In this document: one piece after another, positions 1 through 9,535 of the stretch
How positions within the stretch are numbered: position 1 is the stretch's first letter
Layout of the letters: each line of letters begins with the position of its first letter
Made by a program: the position numbers and the translations under genes
Assembly: GCA_947577065.1 (NCBI GenBank)
Contig: CANPTT010000006.1
Coordinates: forward strand, 1 to 64,000
Length of the DNA stretch: 64,000 nucleotides
Direction of reading: 5' to 3'
Origin: an uncultured Pseudoflavonifractor sp.
GTDB taxonomy: Bacteria > Bacillota > Clostridia > Oscillospirales > Oscillospiraceae
The notes under the pieces: model-generated
The model's input: the letters and a program-made list of their open reading frames with translations, nothing else
Database searches by the model: none
Told to the model about the DNA's origin: nothing

Positions 1-14
1 TCGCCTGTACGGGT

Positions 15-647
15 ATGCTCTGCGCTGTGGCCTATGTGGTCATGTACCTGTCCAAAACCATCTTCGCCGGGATGGCTGTGGCCGGATTTTTGAAGTTCGA
101 TCTGAAGGATGTGGTCATCGCCATCGGCGGATTCCTCTTTGGCCCCCTCAACGTGCTTTGTACCTCCCTTGTCGTCTCTCTCATTGAGATGATCACCGTC
201 AGCTCCACCGGGCCCTGGGGTCTTCTCATGAACGTTATCTCCACCTGCACCTTCCTGTGCCCCGCCGCTTTCCTCTATAAGAAGAACCGCTCCTTCCAGT
301 GGGCGGTGCTGGGGCTGGTGATCGGGGGCGTGTTTATGACCGCCAGCATGATGCTGTGGAACTATCTGGTGACCCCCATCTATCAGGGGATGCCCCGGGC
401 CGCCATCGCGGAAATGCTGGTGCCCGTGTTCCTGCCCTTCAACCTGACCAAGGCCCTGATGAACGGGGCGCTGACCATGTTCCTCTATAAGCCGGTGGTT
501 GTGGCCCTGCGGAAGGCCCATCTGGCTCCCGAGTCCAGCGGCCACGACCAGGGCGGCAAGGGCCGGAACATCGCCATCAGCGTGGCGGCCCTGTTTTTGG
601 CGGCTACCGCCGTGTTTTTGGGGCTGGTGCTGGCCAAGGTCATTTAA
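15..647 (+). CDS. ECF transporter S component (RibU-like), probably 5'-truncated by the window edge
   Basis: Multi-TM protein with FDLKDVVIAIGGFLFGP and LPFNLTKALMNGALTMFLYKPV, typical of ECF S components; no RBS visible before the first in-window ATG. Confidence 0.7.
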   Translation: MLCAVAYVVMYLSKTIFAGMAVAGFLKFDLKDVVIAIGGFLFGPLNVLCTSLVVSLIEMITVSSTGPWGLLMNVISTCTFLCPAAFLYKKNRSFQWAVLGLVIGGVFMTASMMLWNYLVTPIYQGMPRAAIAEMLVPVFLPFNLTKALMNGALTMFLYKPVVVALRKAHLAPESSGHDQGGKGRNIAISVAALFLAATAVFLGLVLAKVI

Positions 648-662
648 AGCATTTCCCATTTT

Positions 663-698
663 ATCGCTCCCCCGGCTTTTGGCGGGGGAGCGATTTTG
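663..698 (+). terminator. Rho-independent terminator after ECF S component
   Basis: Perfect 12-bp stem ATCGCTCCCCCG/CGGGGGAGCGAT followed by TTTTGTT. Confidence 0.8.
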
Positions 699-728
699 TT
701 GACATTGCCCCCGTTTGTCAGGTATAAT
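699..728 (+). promoter_or_regulatory. Sigma-A type promoter for GH13 gene
   Basis: TTGACA (699-704), 18 bp spacer, TATAAT (723-728). Confidence 0.8.
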
Positions 729-765
729 TTGGGTGTATGGACCACTTATCTATAGGGAGGACTTT

Positions 766-2445
766 ATGATGGAGCGGAAATGGTGGCACGGCAAAACGGC
801 CTATCAGATCTATCCCAAAAGCTTCTGTGATTCCAACGGGGACGGCATCGGGGACCTGGGCGGCATTATCAGCAAGCTGGACTATCTGAAGGAGCTTGGG
901 GTGGATATCATCTGGCTCTCCCCCATCTATTGTTCCCCCATGGCGGACCAGGGGTATGACATCTCCGACTACTACAACATCGATCCCCAGTTCGGCACCA
1001 TGGAGGATATGGACCGGCTGCTCAGTGAAGCCAAAAAGCGGAATATGTACATCGTCATGGACCTGGTGGCAAACCACTGCTCCGACGAGCATGAGTGGTT
1101 CAAAAAGGCCTGCGCCGATCCGGAGGGACCTTATGGGAAATACTTTTTCATTGAGCCCTGGCATGAGGGGGAGCCCCTGCCCTGCAATTGGCGCAGCTAC
1201 TTTGGCGGCTCTTGCTGGGAAAAGCTGCCCGGACACGATGACAAAGTCTACCTGCACCTCTTTCACAAAAAGCAGCCCGATCTCAACTGGGAAAACCCCG
1301 CTCTCCGCCGGGAACTCTATGACATGATCAACTGGTGGCTGGACAAGGGGCTGGCGGGGTTCCGCATCGACGCCATCATCAACATCAAAAAGCTCCTCCC
1401 CTTCCGGGACTTTCCCGCCGACCGGGCAGACGGCCTCTGCTCTCCCCAGTACATGCTGGATGAGGCAGAGGGTATCGAGGAGTTTCTGGATGAGCTGGCC
1501 CGGGAGACCTTCCGGAAGCACGACGCCTTCACCGTGGGGGAGGTCTTCAACCCCAAGCCCGAGCACTTCCCCCTGATGCTGGGGCCCAAGGGGTGCTTCT
1601 CGTCTATGTTCGACTTCTCCACCGCCTTCCTCAATGGCAGCGACAAGGGCTGGTATGACGCGGGGGACGTGACTCCGGACCAGTTCAAAGAGACTTGCTT
1701 CGCCTCCCAGAAGCTGGTAGAGGGGATCGGGTTCTACTCCAACATCATCGAAAACCACGACGAACCCCGGGGAGCCTCCCGGTACATTCCCGCCGGGGAG
1801 CAGAGTGAGACCTCCAAAAAGCTGCTGGCGGGGCTTTACTTCCTCCTTCCCGGCCTGCCCTTCATCTACCAGGGGCAGGAGATCGGCATGGAGGATATGC
1901 CCTTCACGGATATCTCCCAGGTAGACGACGTGAACACCATCGCCGAGTATCAGGTGGCCCTGGACGCGGGTCTGGAGCCCAAGGAGGCCCTGCGCCTGGT
2001 GTGTCGGCTGTCCCGGGACAATTGCCGCACCCCCTTCCAGTGGGACAGCTCCGCCCACGCCGGGTTCACCACCGGCGGAAAGCCCTGGCTGGAGGTGAAC
2101 CCCAACTACACCAGGATCAATCTGGAGCAGCAGAGAGGGCGGGAGGATTCCCTCTATGCGTTTTACCGCGCCCTCTCCGCCCTGCGAAAGGATCCGGAAT
2201 ATCAGGAGAGCCTTGTCTATGGGGAACTGGTCCCCTACCTTCCCAAGCAAAAGCGCCTAATGGCTTATCTCCGCAAGGGTGACAAGGCCTTGCTGGTCTG
2301 CGGCAACTTCCAGACCGAACCTCAGGATATGGTCCTGCCCGGAAAGGTCAAGGCCGTAATTCTGAACAACCTGCCCGACTATTCGGCGGAGGAGGGTCTG
2401 GTCCATCTGAGGGGATATCAATTCCTGGTATTGGAGCTGGCATAA
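766..2445 (+). CDS. GH13 alpha-glucosidase (oligo-1,6-glucosidase / trehalose-6-P hydrolase type)
   Basis: WWHGKTAYQIYPKSFCDSNGDGIGDLGGI, GFRIDAI and ENHDEPR motifs; AGGGAGG RBS before ATG at 766. Confidence 0.9.
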   Translation: MMERKWWHGKTAYQIYPKSFCDSNGDGIGDLGGIISKLDYLKELGVDIIWLSPIYCSPMADQGYDISDYYNIDPQFGTMEDMDRLLSEAKKRNMYIVMDLVANHCSDEHEWFKKACADPEGPYGKYFFIEPWHEGEPLPCNWRSYFGGSCWEKLPGHDDKVYLHLFHKKQPDLNWENPALRRELYDMINWWLDKGLAGFRIDAIINIKKLLPFRDFPADRADGLCSPQYMLDEAEGIEEFLDELARETFRKHDAFTVGEVFNPKPEHFPLMLGPKGCFSSMFDFSTAFLNGSDKGWYDAGDVTPDQFKETCFASQKLVEGIGFYSNIIENHDEPRGASRYIPAGEQSETSKKLLAGLYFLLPGLPFIYQGQEIGMEDMPFTDISQVDDVNTIAEYQVALDAGLEPKEALRLVCRLSRDNCRTPFQWDSSAHAGFTTGGKPWLEVNPNYTRINLEQQRGREDSLYAFYRALSALRKDPEYQESLVYGELVPYLPKQKRLMAYLRKGDKALLVCGNFQTEPQDMVLPGKVKAVILNNLPDYSAEEGLVHLRGYQFLVLELA

Positions 2446-2458
2446 TATCAAAGCGGCG

Positions 2459-2496
2459 GAGCTCCCTCCCAGCATTTCTCTGGGAGGGAGCTCTTT
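2459..2496 (+). terminator. Rho-independent terminator after GH13 gene
   Basis: 14-bp stem GAGCTCCCTCCCAG/CTGGGAGGGAGCTC then TTT. Confidence 0.75.
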
Positions 2497-2509
2497 ATAG
2501 AACATTCGT

Positions 2510-2538
2510 TTGACATTCGTGGTACAGAATGATATAAT
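2510..2538 (+). promoter_or_regulatory. Promoter for dinB
   Basis: TTGACA (2510-2515), 17 bp spacer, TATAAT (2533-2538). Confidence 0.8.
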
Positions 2539-2604
2539 GGGCAGCGAGGCGGGCAGGTCCGCAGCCCGCTCTGCAAAGAGAAACTCAACAGCGAGGGTGA
2601 TGAG

Positions 2605-3807
2605 ATGGACCGCACCATTTTACACTGCGATCTGAATAGCTTCTACGCCTCGGTGGAACTGTTGGAGCACCCGGAGCTGCGGGAGGAGCCGGTGGCGGTA
2701 TGCGGCGACCCGGAGAGCCGCCACGGGATCATTCTGGCCAAAAATGAGGCGGCAAAAAAATATAAGATCCAGACAGCTGAGACGGTATGGCAGGCACGGA
2801 AAAAGTGCCCCCAACTGATACTTTTGGCTGCCCACCATGAGAAATACCACCACTACTCCAAGCTGGTCAACCAGATCTATGAGCGCTTCACCGACCTGGT
2901 GGAGCCCTTTTCCATTGATGAAAGCTGGCTGGATGTGACAGGTTCCCTTCACCTTTTCCATACGGACGGAAAGGGACTGGGCGACCTGATCCGTCAAACC
3001 GTGCGGGAGGAGCTGGATCTCACCATCTCAGTGGGGGTCTCTTTTAACAAGATCTTTGCCAAAATGGGAAGCGACTACAAAAAGCCCGACGCCACCACCG
3101 GCATCACTCGCGAGAACTACCGGAAACTGCTTTGGCCGCTGCCGGTAAGAGATCTGATCTTTGTGGGTCAGGCAGCGGCAAAAACCTTGGATACATATGG
3201 CATTCAGACCATTGGGGATCTGGCTCGATCCGACCGGGAAACCTTGATAAGGCTGCTGGGCAAGCAAGGCGGGACCCTTCACGACTATGCCGCCGGGCTG
3301 GAGCACGCCCCCGTCATCCCCGCCAGGGAATTGCCCCCTCCCAAGTCGGTTGGCAACGGCCTCACCTTCCCCCGAAATCTGGTGGGCTGGGAGGAGCTGC
3401 GTTCCGGCGTGACCCTACTGTCCGATGAAGTGGCGGGACGGCTGCGGCAATTGGACATGAAGTGTGCCACCATAAATATTACGGTCCGGGACCCCAGCTT
3501 CAAGGATATCTCCCGTCAAAAACCGCTTCCAGTTCCCACTTATCTGGCCCGGGAGTTGGTCCAGAGTGCCATGGAGCTGCTGGAACGGTCCTGGGAGCCA
3601 AACGCCCCTGTTCGGGCTCTGACAGTCACCGCCCAGAATCTGATGCCCGCTTCCCAAGCCGGAGAACAGCTGGACCTGCTCTCTCCCGGCGCTCCCCCCA
3701 AAAGGGAGAGGGTAGAGAAGATTGAACGGACTATGGACGGCATCCGGGGAAAGTTTGGCCGTGAGGCCATTGTTCCTGCCAGGATCAGGGATAAGCGGAA
3801 AAAATAA
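2605..3807 (+). CDS. dinB: DNA polymerase IV (Y-family)
   Basis: ILHCDLNSFYASVE, SIDESWLDVTGS and GVSFNKIFAKMGSDYKKPD Y-family motifs. Confidence 0.95.
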   Translation: MDRTILHCDLNSFYASVELLEHPELREEPVAVCGDPESRHGIILAKNEAAKKYKIQTAETVWQARKKCPQLILLAAHHEKYHHYSKLVNQIYERFTDLVEPFSIDESWLDVTGSLHLFHTDGKGLGDLIRQTVREELDLTISVGVSFNKIFAKMGSDYKKPDATTGITRENYRKLLWPLPVRDLIFVGQAAAKTLDTYGIQTIGDLARSDRETLIRLLGKQGGTLHDYAAGLEHAPVIPARELPPPKSVGNGLTFPRNLVGWEELRSGVTLLSDEVAGRLRQLDMKCATINITVRDPSFKDISRQKPLPVPTYLARELVQSAMELLERSWEPNAPVRALTVTAQNLMPASQAGEQLDLLSPGAPPKRERVEKIERTMDGIRGKFGREAIVPARIRDKRKK

Positions 3808-3817
3808 GCTTCAACGC

Positions 3818-3855
3818 CGGAGGGGACGCGTAAGACGCGTCCCCTCCGATTTTTG
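3818..3855 (+). terminator. Rho-independent terminator after dinB
   Basis: 14-bp stem CGGAGGGGACGCGT/ACGCGTCCCCTCCG with AAG loop then ATTTTTG. Confidence 0.85.
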
Positions 3856-3973
3856 TTGACACAGATCCCAGAGGTCCGTTGAAGCGTCCAAGCCCGGAGT
3901 GGAGGGGAGCAACCGCAGGAGGGCCCACGGAACGCACCGCACCCATGCAGAGCACCGTCCCAAGGGCCATCCC

Positions 3974-4831
3974 TCATCTGCCATCCTGCTGCCCCTCTTT
4001 GAATATGTGGGTCCGTACAAACCGCTTCATGCAGTAATCATATTCCGCATTTACAAAGCCGGCATAGAGGATATCCACCACATTGAGCTGGGCCATTCGG
4101 GAGGACAGGGCCCCCATGCGAAAGGTAAATTCGTTGGTAGCGGTGTGGAGCCGATAATCAGCCAGCTTAGCCACCGGGGAGGGGGCAGAGCGGGTAACGG
4201 CAATGACGGGGGTGCCGTTCTCCTTGAGCGCCTTGATGCACTCGATCATCTCCGCGGTCTGGCCGGAATAGGAAAAGACGATGCCCACATCCTCCCCTAC
4301 AGCATTTCGGGCCTGAAGGAGCTGGGAGTGCCAGTCATCGTTGAGAATGCAGGGCTTGTCCACCCGCAAGAACTTCAAACAGGCGTCCCTCGCCACGCAG
4401 AGAGACGCCCCTATGCCAAAGAGCAGGATGGTCCGGGCCCTGCGGATAAGCTCCACACATGCCGCCACCTCCTCCGCATCCAGCAGATACTGGGTATCCT
4501 GCAAGCACTGGATATTTCGTTTTGTAATGCCGGCAATAATATCGGGAATGGAAGCGGTACCGTCCAACTCCGCCTCCTCATGAGATCCTGTCTCTCCCAG
4601 GGAGTGGACGTCCAGAAGCAGCTCCTGGCGAAACTCCTTATACCCGTCAAAGCCCACGAACCGGCACAGGCGGACCACACTGGAGGGAGAGGAGTAGGTC
4701 CGATCCGCCAGCTGTCGGGCCGTAAGGTGTGCCGCCTCCTCCGGATGCGCACAGATGTATTTTGCTATGGTAGCTTCTGTGGCGCTCATGGCGCTTTGCG
4801 TCTCTCTCAGTCGAAGTAGTACATTTTTCAC
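3974..4831 (-). CDS. MurR/RpiR-family transcriptional regulator (HTH + SIS domain)
   Basis: N-terminal RpiR HTH (SSPSSVVRLCRFVGFDGYKEFRQEL), SIS-like C-terminal half; divergent from murQ. Confidence 0.9.
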   Translation of the reverse strand: MKNVLLRLRETQSAMSATEATIAKYICAHPEEAAHLTARQLADRTYSSPSSVVRLCRFVGFDGYKEFRQELLLDVHSLGETGSHEEAELDGTASIPDIIAGITKRNIQCLQDTQYLLDAEEVAACVELIRRARTILLFGIGASLCVARDACLKFLRVDKPCILNDDWHSQLLQARNAVGEDVGIVFSYSGQTAEMIECIKALKENGTPVIAVTRSAPSPVAKLADYRLHTATNEFTFRMGALSSRMAQLNVVDILYAGFVNAEYDYCMKRFVRTHIFKEGQQDGR

Positions 4832-4845
4832 AATTTCCCGCCTCT

Positions 4846-4875
4846 TTTATTCAAAGGTTTATTTAATTTATTCAA
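4846..4875. promoter_or_regulatory. Direct repeats TTTATTCAA x2, 21 bp apart, in the murR-murQ intergenic region
   Basis: TTTATTCAA at 4846-4854 and 4867-4875, within the murR leader. Confidence 0.4.
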
Positions 4876-4920
4876 CATGTCCTCTCTTGTAAAACATTGT
4901 ACCACACTTTTTTAAATTTG

Positions 4921-4949
4921 TTGACATATTTTTTTATTTTCGTTAGGAT
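4921..4949 (+). promoter_or_regulatory. Promoter for murQ operon
   Basis: TTGACA (4921-4926), 17 bp spacer, TAGGAT (4944-4949). Confidence 0.6.
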
Positions 4950-5012
4950 GATTTTATCCAAGACGGCCCCCGGCTTTGCGGCGGGCAACCATTAAGCAGA
5001 GGAGTTGATTTC

Positions 5013-5909
5013 ATGGATCTGAGCCATATGACCACAGAGAAACGAAATGCCGCCACCATGGATCTGGATCAAATGTCCGCCCTGGAGATCGCCACCGTCA
5101 TGAATCAGGAGGACCGGAAGGTGCCCCTGGCCATCGAGAGGGCCCTGCCCCAGATCGCCCAGACCATCGAGATCGTGGAAAATGCCTTTCGCCAGGGAGG
5201 GCGGTTATTCTATATCGGCGCGGGCACCAGCGGACGGCTGGGGGTCCTGGACGCCTCTGAGTGCCCTCCCACCTTCGGGGTGGACGCGGGCATGGTGGTG
5301 GGTCTCATCGCGGGGGGTGACCAGGCCCTCCGGTTCCCCATTGAGGGGGCCGAGGATGACCGGGAGCTCTGCGTCAGCGACCTGAAGGAGCGGCAACTCT
5401 GCTCCAAGGACGTGCTTGTAGGCATCGCCGCCTCGGGCCGGACCCCCTATGTACTGGGCGGCTTGGATTACGCCAAAAGCCTGGGGTGCAGGACTGCCGC
5501 CATCGCCTGCAACAGGGAAAGCGCCGTGGGCAAAGCCGCCGATATCGCCATTGAGGTGGAGGTGGGCCCCGAGGTCCTCACCGGCTCTACCCGCCTGAAA
5601 TCGGGCACCGCCCAAAAGCTCATCGTCAACATGATCTCCACCGGAGCCATGGTCCGTATCGGTAAGGCATACCACAATTTGATGGTGGACGTGGTCCAAA
5701 GCAACGCCAAACTCCAGGTTCGGGCGGAAAACATCGTCATAGAGGCCACTGGGGTAGACCGCGAAAAGGCCCGTCAAACCATCGACGCCGCCGACGGCAG
5801 TGTGAAAACCGCCATCACTATGATCCTGGCTGACTGCGGAAGGGGCGAGGCCCTCTCCCTTCTGGAAAAAGCCGGGGGCAGGGTCCGCGACGCCGTCCAG
5901 GGCCGCTGA
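5013..5909 (+). CDS. murQ: N-acetylmuramic acid 6-phosphate etherase
   Basis: FYIGAGTSGRLGVLDASECPPTFGV and IAASGRTPYVLGGLDYA MurQ SIS motifs. Confidence 0.97.
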   Translation: MDLSHMTTEKRNAATMDLDQMSALEIATVMNQEDRKVPLAIERALPQIAQTIEIVENAFRQGGRLFYIGAGTSGRLGVLDASECPPTFGVDAGMVVGLIAGGDQALRFPIEGAEDDRELCVSDLKERQLCSKDVLVGIAASGRTPYVLGGLDYAKSLGCRTAAIACNRESAVGKAADIAIEVEVGPEVLTGSTRLKSGTAQKLIVNMISTGAMVRIGKAYHNLMVDVVQSNAKLQVRAENIVIEATGVDREKARQTIDAADGSVKTAITMILADCGRGEALSLLEKAGGRVRDAVQGR

Positions 5910-6049
5910 AAGAGTGAACTTTGCGTCCCGCCACCCCGATCCGACGGAGGGCGACCGCTCGGAAGGGACGGCGGTGCGCATGGTCAAATATATTCCCGCG
6001 AAACCGTTTCCCCGCAACTATTTTTCAGAAGAAAGAGAGGTAATTTGCA

Positions 6050-7492
6050 ATGACTATCGAGCAACTGGTAGACAAGATCCTGGAAAATGTAGGTACCAAA
6101 GCCAACGTCATCACCGCCACCAACTGTATGACCCGCCTGCGTATCAACGTGAAGGATGACAGCGCTGTCAATGAGGAATCCCTCAAGTCCCTTGAGGGCG
6201 TCATGGGCATTGTCCATGACCGTGCCAACTACTGGGAAGTGGTGGTCGGCCCCGGCAAGTGCCGCAAGTGCGCCGACCGATGCAAGGACCTGGGCATCCC
6301 CGCCGCCGCCGACGCCACTGTGGGCGGCGACTGGAAGGAGAACAAGGCCGCCATTAAGGCCGGGCAGAAGCAGAGCAAGCTCAAGGAGATGCTCAAGACC
6401 TTCGGAGACATCTTTGTGCCCCTGATCCCCGGCGTCATCGCCGCGGGCCTGTGCGCCGGCATTAACACCCTGATCCAGCAGGTGTTCAAGACCTCCGCCG
6501 AGGCCGGCTGGTACATCATCGTCACAAGCCTTCTGGGTCTCATCAACACCGCCTTCATGACCTACCTCACCGCCTGGGCCGGCTACCGGGCCGCGGAGAA
6601 GTTCGGCGGGACCCCCATCCTGGGCGGTATGCTGGGCATGATCACCACCCTGGGCGGCATCGACGCCATCTCCAAGGTGGTCCACCTCTATAACGAGACT
6701 CAGCCTCTGGACGCCATCCTTCGGGCGGGCCGGGGCGGCGTTCTGGCCGCCGTCATCGGCGTGTGGTTCATGTGCAAGATCGAGCGGGCCATCCGGTCCA
6801 AAATGCCCGACTCTCTGGACATTGTTTTCACTCCCCTGCTGACCCTGATCATCACGCTGGTTCCCTATATCCTCATCGTCATGCCTATCACGGGTCTGAT
6901 CTCCACCGCCCTGGTGAAGCTGGTGGGCGCCGTGGCTTTGAGCGAGTCCGCCATCGTCCGGGCCATCTCCGGCTATCTGGGCGCGGCCCTGTTCCTGCCC
7001 ATGGTAGCCATGGGTATGCACCACGGTCTGGTGGCCCTCTACACCGTACAGCTTGAGACCTTCGGCGCTGTGTTCCTCTACCCCGCCCTGGCCATGGCCG
7101 GTGCCGGACAGGTGGGTGCCGCTCTGGCCATCTACCTCAAGTGCAAGAAGTGCGGCAACAAGCGGCTTCAGAGCGTCATCGGCGGCGCTCTCCCCGCCGG
7201 TATCCTGGGCGTGGGCGAGCCCCTGATCTACGGCGTGACCCTCCCCATGGGCAAGCCCTTCCTCACCGCTGGCCTGGGCGCCGGCTTCGGCGGGGCCTTC
7301 GTGAACTTCATGCAGGTGGCCTCCACCACCTGGGGTCCCTCCGGCCTGCTGGGCTGCTTTGTCATGACCGCCGGCAAGGGCGGCGCGGCCCTGAGCGTGG
7401 CCTGGTTCGTGGTGGGCCTGGTCATCAGCTACATCATGGGCTTTATCTTCACCAACGCCATGGTGAAGGTGGAGGACGTAGCCAATGCCTGA
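6050..7492 (+). CDS. PTS transporter subunits EIIB-EIIC (MurNAc / MurNAc-GlcNAc type by context)
   Basis: EIIB TNCMTRLRINVKD (active-site Cys) and EIIC MGMHHGLVALY, GVGEPLIYGVTLP; no EIIA domain. Confidence 0.9.
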   Translation: MTIEQLVDKILENVGTKANVITATNCMTRLRINVKDDSAVNEESLKSLEGVMGIVHDRANYWEVVVGPGKCRKCADRCKDLGIPAAADATVGGDWKENKAAIKAGQKQSKLKEMLKTFGDIFVPLIPGVIAAGLCAGINTLIQQVFKTSAEAGWYIIVTSLLGLINTAFMTYLTAWAGYRAAEKFGGTPILGGMLGMITTLGGIDAISKVVHLYNETQPLDAILRAGRGGVLAAVIGVWFMCKIERAIRSKMPDSLDIVFTPLLTLIITLVPYILIVMPITGLISTALVKLVGAVALSESAIVRAISGYLGAALFLPMVAMGMHHGLVALYTVQLETFGAVFLYPALAMAGAGQVGAALAIYLKCKKCGNKRLQSVIGGALPAGILGVGEPLIYGVTLPMGKPFLTAGLGAGFGGAFVNFMQVASTTWGPSGLLGCFVMTAGKGGAALSVAWFVVGLVISYIMGFIFTNAMVKVEDVANA

Positions 7493-8531
7493 GCTGGGCA
7501 GATCGGCCTATCTCACATCCTTTGAAAGCCAGCGTCCCGCTTTAGAGCGGGGCGCTGGCTCTGCTTCCCCCCTCTTTCTCTCCCTCCACATCAGCGAGGA
7601 ATTCTCCCCCGACTACTGTATCCGTGCGGAGGAGATCTGTCGGTGGCTCAGGGAGAAGGGGTACCGGATCATTGGGGATGTGTCTACAAAGACCGTTGAC
7701 CAATTCGGCCAGCCGGACCTTGTTGGACTCGCCGAAGCCTTTGGCCTGTGGGCTCTCCGGATAGATTACGGCTTTTCCCAGGCGGAGATCGCCGCCCTTG
7801 CCCGGAGGATCCCGGTGGTCCTCAACGCCTCCACTACCAGCCCCGACTTCGCCGGGGAACTGCTCCGAAGCGGAGGGCAGGTGATGGCAATGCACAACTT
7901 TTACCCCCGGCCCGAGACCGGACTGGACGACAGCTTCTTCCGGGAGACCACCCATGCTCTCCAGGCCGCGGGACTCCGGGTCCTTGCCTTTATCCCCGGG
8001 GACGAGGAACTCCGGGGGCCCCTTCACCTGGGCCTGCCCACCCTGGAGCGGCACCGGGGGCTTCCCCCCTCGGTCTGTTTCGCGGACCTGGCGGTGAATT
8101 TCGGGATCCGGGAGATCTTTGTCGGGGATCCGGGGGTTTCAAGCCGGAAGCTTCAGCGTATCCAGCGGTTTTGTCGGGAGGGCGTACTGGAAATTCCCGC
8201 CCTGCTGGAGGGAGAATATACCTCCCTCTACGGAAGGGTCTTTACCCGCCGGGTGGACTCCCCCGCGGGACTTATCCGCTTTGTCGAGTCCCGGACCTAT
8301 TCCTGCTTTGGCGGGGCAGTAGAGCCTGGTAAGTGTGAAGCGCGGCGGCGGGGGAGCGTTACCCTGGACAACAGCCGTTACGGCCGATACTCCGGGGAGC
8401 TTCAGCTTACCCTTCGGGATCTGCCGGCTGACGAACGGGTAAATGTCATCGGTCATGTAGAGGAAAGATTTCTTCCGCTGGCTGACTGCGTACAGCGGGG
8501 AGGAAGCTTTGCCCTTACCCCCGCTTGTTGA
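7485..8531 (+). CDS. MupG / DUF871-family TIM-barrel protein (putative 6-phospho-N-acetylmuramidase)
   Basis: GYRIIGDVSTKTVDQFG, ALRIDYGF, NFYPRPETGLDDSFF motifs of the DUF871/MupG family; start overlaps the PTS stop by 8 nt. Confidence 0.85.
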   Translation: MPELGRSAYLTSFESQRPALERGAGSASPLFLSLHISEEFSPDYCIRAEEICRWLREKGYRIIGDVSTKTVDQFGQPDLVGLAEAFGLWALRIDYGFSQAEIAALARRIPVVLNASTTSPDFAGELLRSGGQVMAMHNFYPRPETGLDDSFFRETTHALQAAGLRVLAFIPGDEELRGPLHLGLPTLERHRGLPPSVCFADLAVNFGIREIFVGDPGVSSRKLQRIQRFCREGVLEIPALLEGEYTSLYGRVFTRRVDSPAGLIRFVESRTYSCFGGAVEPGKCEARRRGSVTLDNSRYGRYSGELQLTLRDLPADERVNVIGHVEERFLPLADCVQRGGSFALTPAC

Positions 8532-8532
8532 C

Positions 8533-8575
8533 AAAGGCCCACCGCCCCACTGTCACGTGGGGCGGCGGGCCTTTT
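8533..8575 (+). terminator. Rho-independent terminator after mupG-like gene
   Basis: AAAGGCCCaCCGCCCCAC/GTGGGGCGGcGGGCCTTT stem then TTT. Confidence 0.75.
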
Positions 8576-8640
8576 GGGGATTGGAATCTCTTCTCTCTTG
8601 TGGTACAATAAGGTCGAATATCCGCAAAGGAGGCTCTCCT

Positions 8641-9528
8641 ATGACGCCCCGCTCTCCCCTTCCCGCCCTTCTGGGACTCCTCACCGCCCTGTCCCTGAGC
8701 TTTTACATCTTTCAGATCCGGCAGCCGCTCCCCTCTTACACTCTGGAGGCACTGCCCGCCTATGACGGCTCTCCCGCCGTCATCCTCAACGAAAACCAGC
8801 CCGACTTTCCCGACCGGGATAAGACTCCCTTGTCCTTTGAGCGCTACAGCCAGTTAGATTACTTTGGCCGCTGCGGGGCGGCCTATGCCAATGTGGGGCC
8901 CGAGACCATGCCCACGGAGGAGCGGGGCTCCATCGGACAGGTGAAACCCTCCGGCTGGCAGACGGTGAAGTATGAGCATGTGGACGGAAAGTATCTCTAT
9001 AACCGCTGTCATCTCATTGGCTGGCAGCTCACAGGAGAGAACGCCAACGAACTGAATCTGATCACCGGCACCCGGTATCTCAATGTCCAGGGGATGCTTC
9101 CCTATGAAAACGAGATAGCCGACTACGTGAGGGAAACGGGCAACCACGTCCTTTACCGGGTGACCCCGCTCTACCGCGAAGGCGATCTTGTGGCCCACGG
9201 GGTGGAGATGGAGGCCTGGTCGGTGGAGGACGAAGGCCAGGGGATCTGTTTTCACATATACGCCTACAATGTCCAGCCAGGAGTGGTCATCGACTATGCC
9301 ACCGGGGAGAGCTGGGCGGAGGAAAATCCCCTCCCCACCGCTCCCTCCGGATCTTCCGATGAAGAGGAAGAGTCCTCCTATCTTCTCAATACAAGCTCCA
9401 AAAAATTCCACCTTCCCTCCTGTCCCGGGGTGGAGAATATCAAGCCAGACAACCGTCAGGAATATACCGGTCCCCGCTCAGCTCTCCCGGAGCAGGGCTA
9501 CCAGCCCTGTGGGACCTGTAAGCCGTAA
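8641..9528 (+). CDS. Secreted/membrane-anchored DNA/RNA non-specific endonuclease with C-terminal Cys/His motif
   Basis: YLYNRCHLIGWQLTGENANELNLITGTRYLN nuclease core; N-terminal hydrophobic anchor; C-terminal SKKFHLPSC...GYQPCGTC. AAAGGAGG RBS before ATG 8641. Confidence 0.85.
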   Translation: MTPRSPLPALLGLLTALSLSFYIFQIRQPLPSYTLEALPAYDGSPAVILNENQPDFPDRDKTPLSFERYSQLDYFGRCGAAYANVGPETMPTEERGSIGQVKPSGWQTVKYEHVDGKYLYNRCHLIGWQLTGENANELNLITGTRYLNVQGMLPYENEIADYVRETGNHVLYRVTPLYREGDLVAHGVEMEAWSVEDEGQGICFHIYAYNVQPGVVIDYATGESWAEENPLPTAPSGSSDEEEESSYLLNTSSKKFHLPSCPGVENIKPDNRQEYTGPRSALPEQGYQPCGTCKP

Positions 9529-9535
9529 GACACGG

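Noticed and set aside
718-2250. 510-aa minus-strand ORF opposite the GH13 gene
   Set aside because: Antisense shadow ORF; the plus strand has clear GH13 motifs, promoter and RBS.
3899-4819. 306-aa plus-strand ORF opposite the RpiR regulator
   Set aside because: RpiR HTH and SIS motifs on the minus strand are clear; the plus ORF is a shadow.
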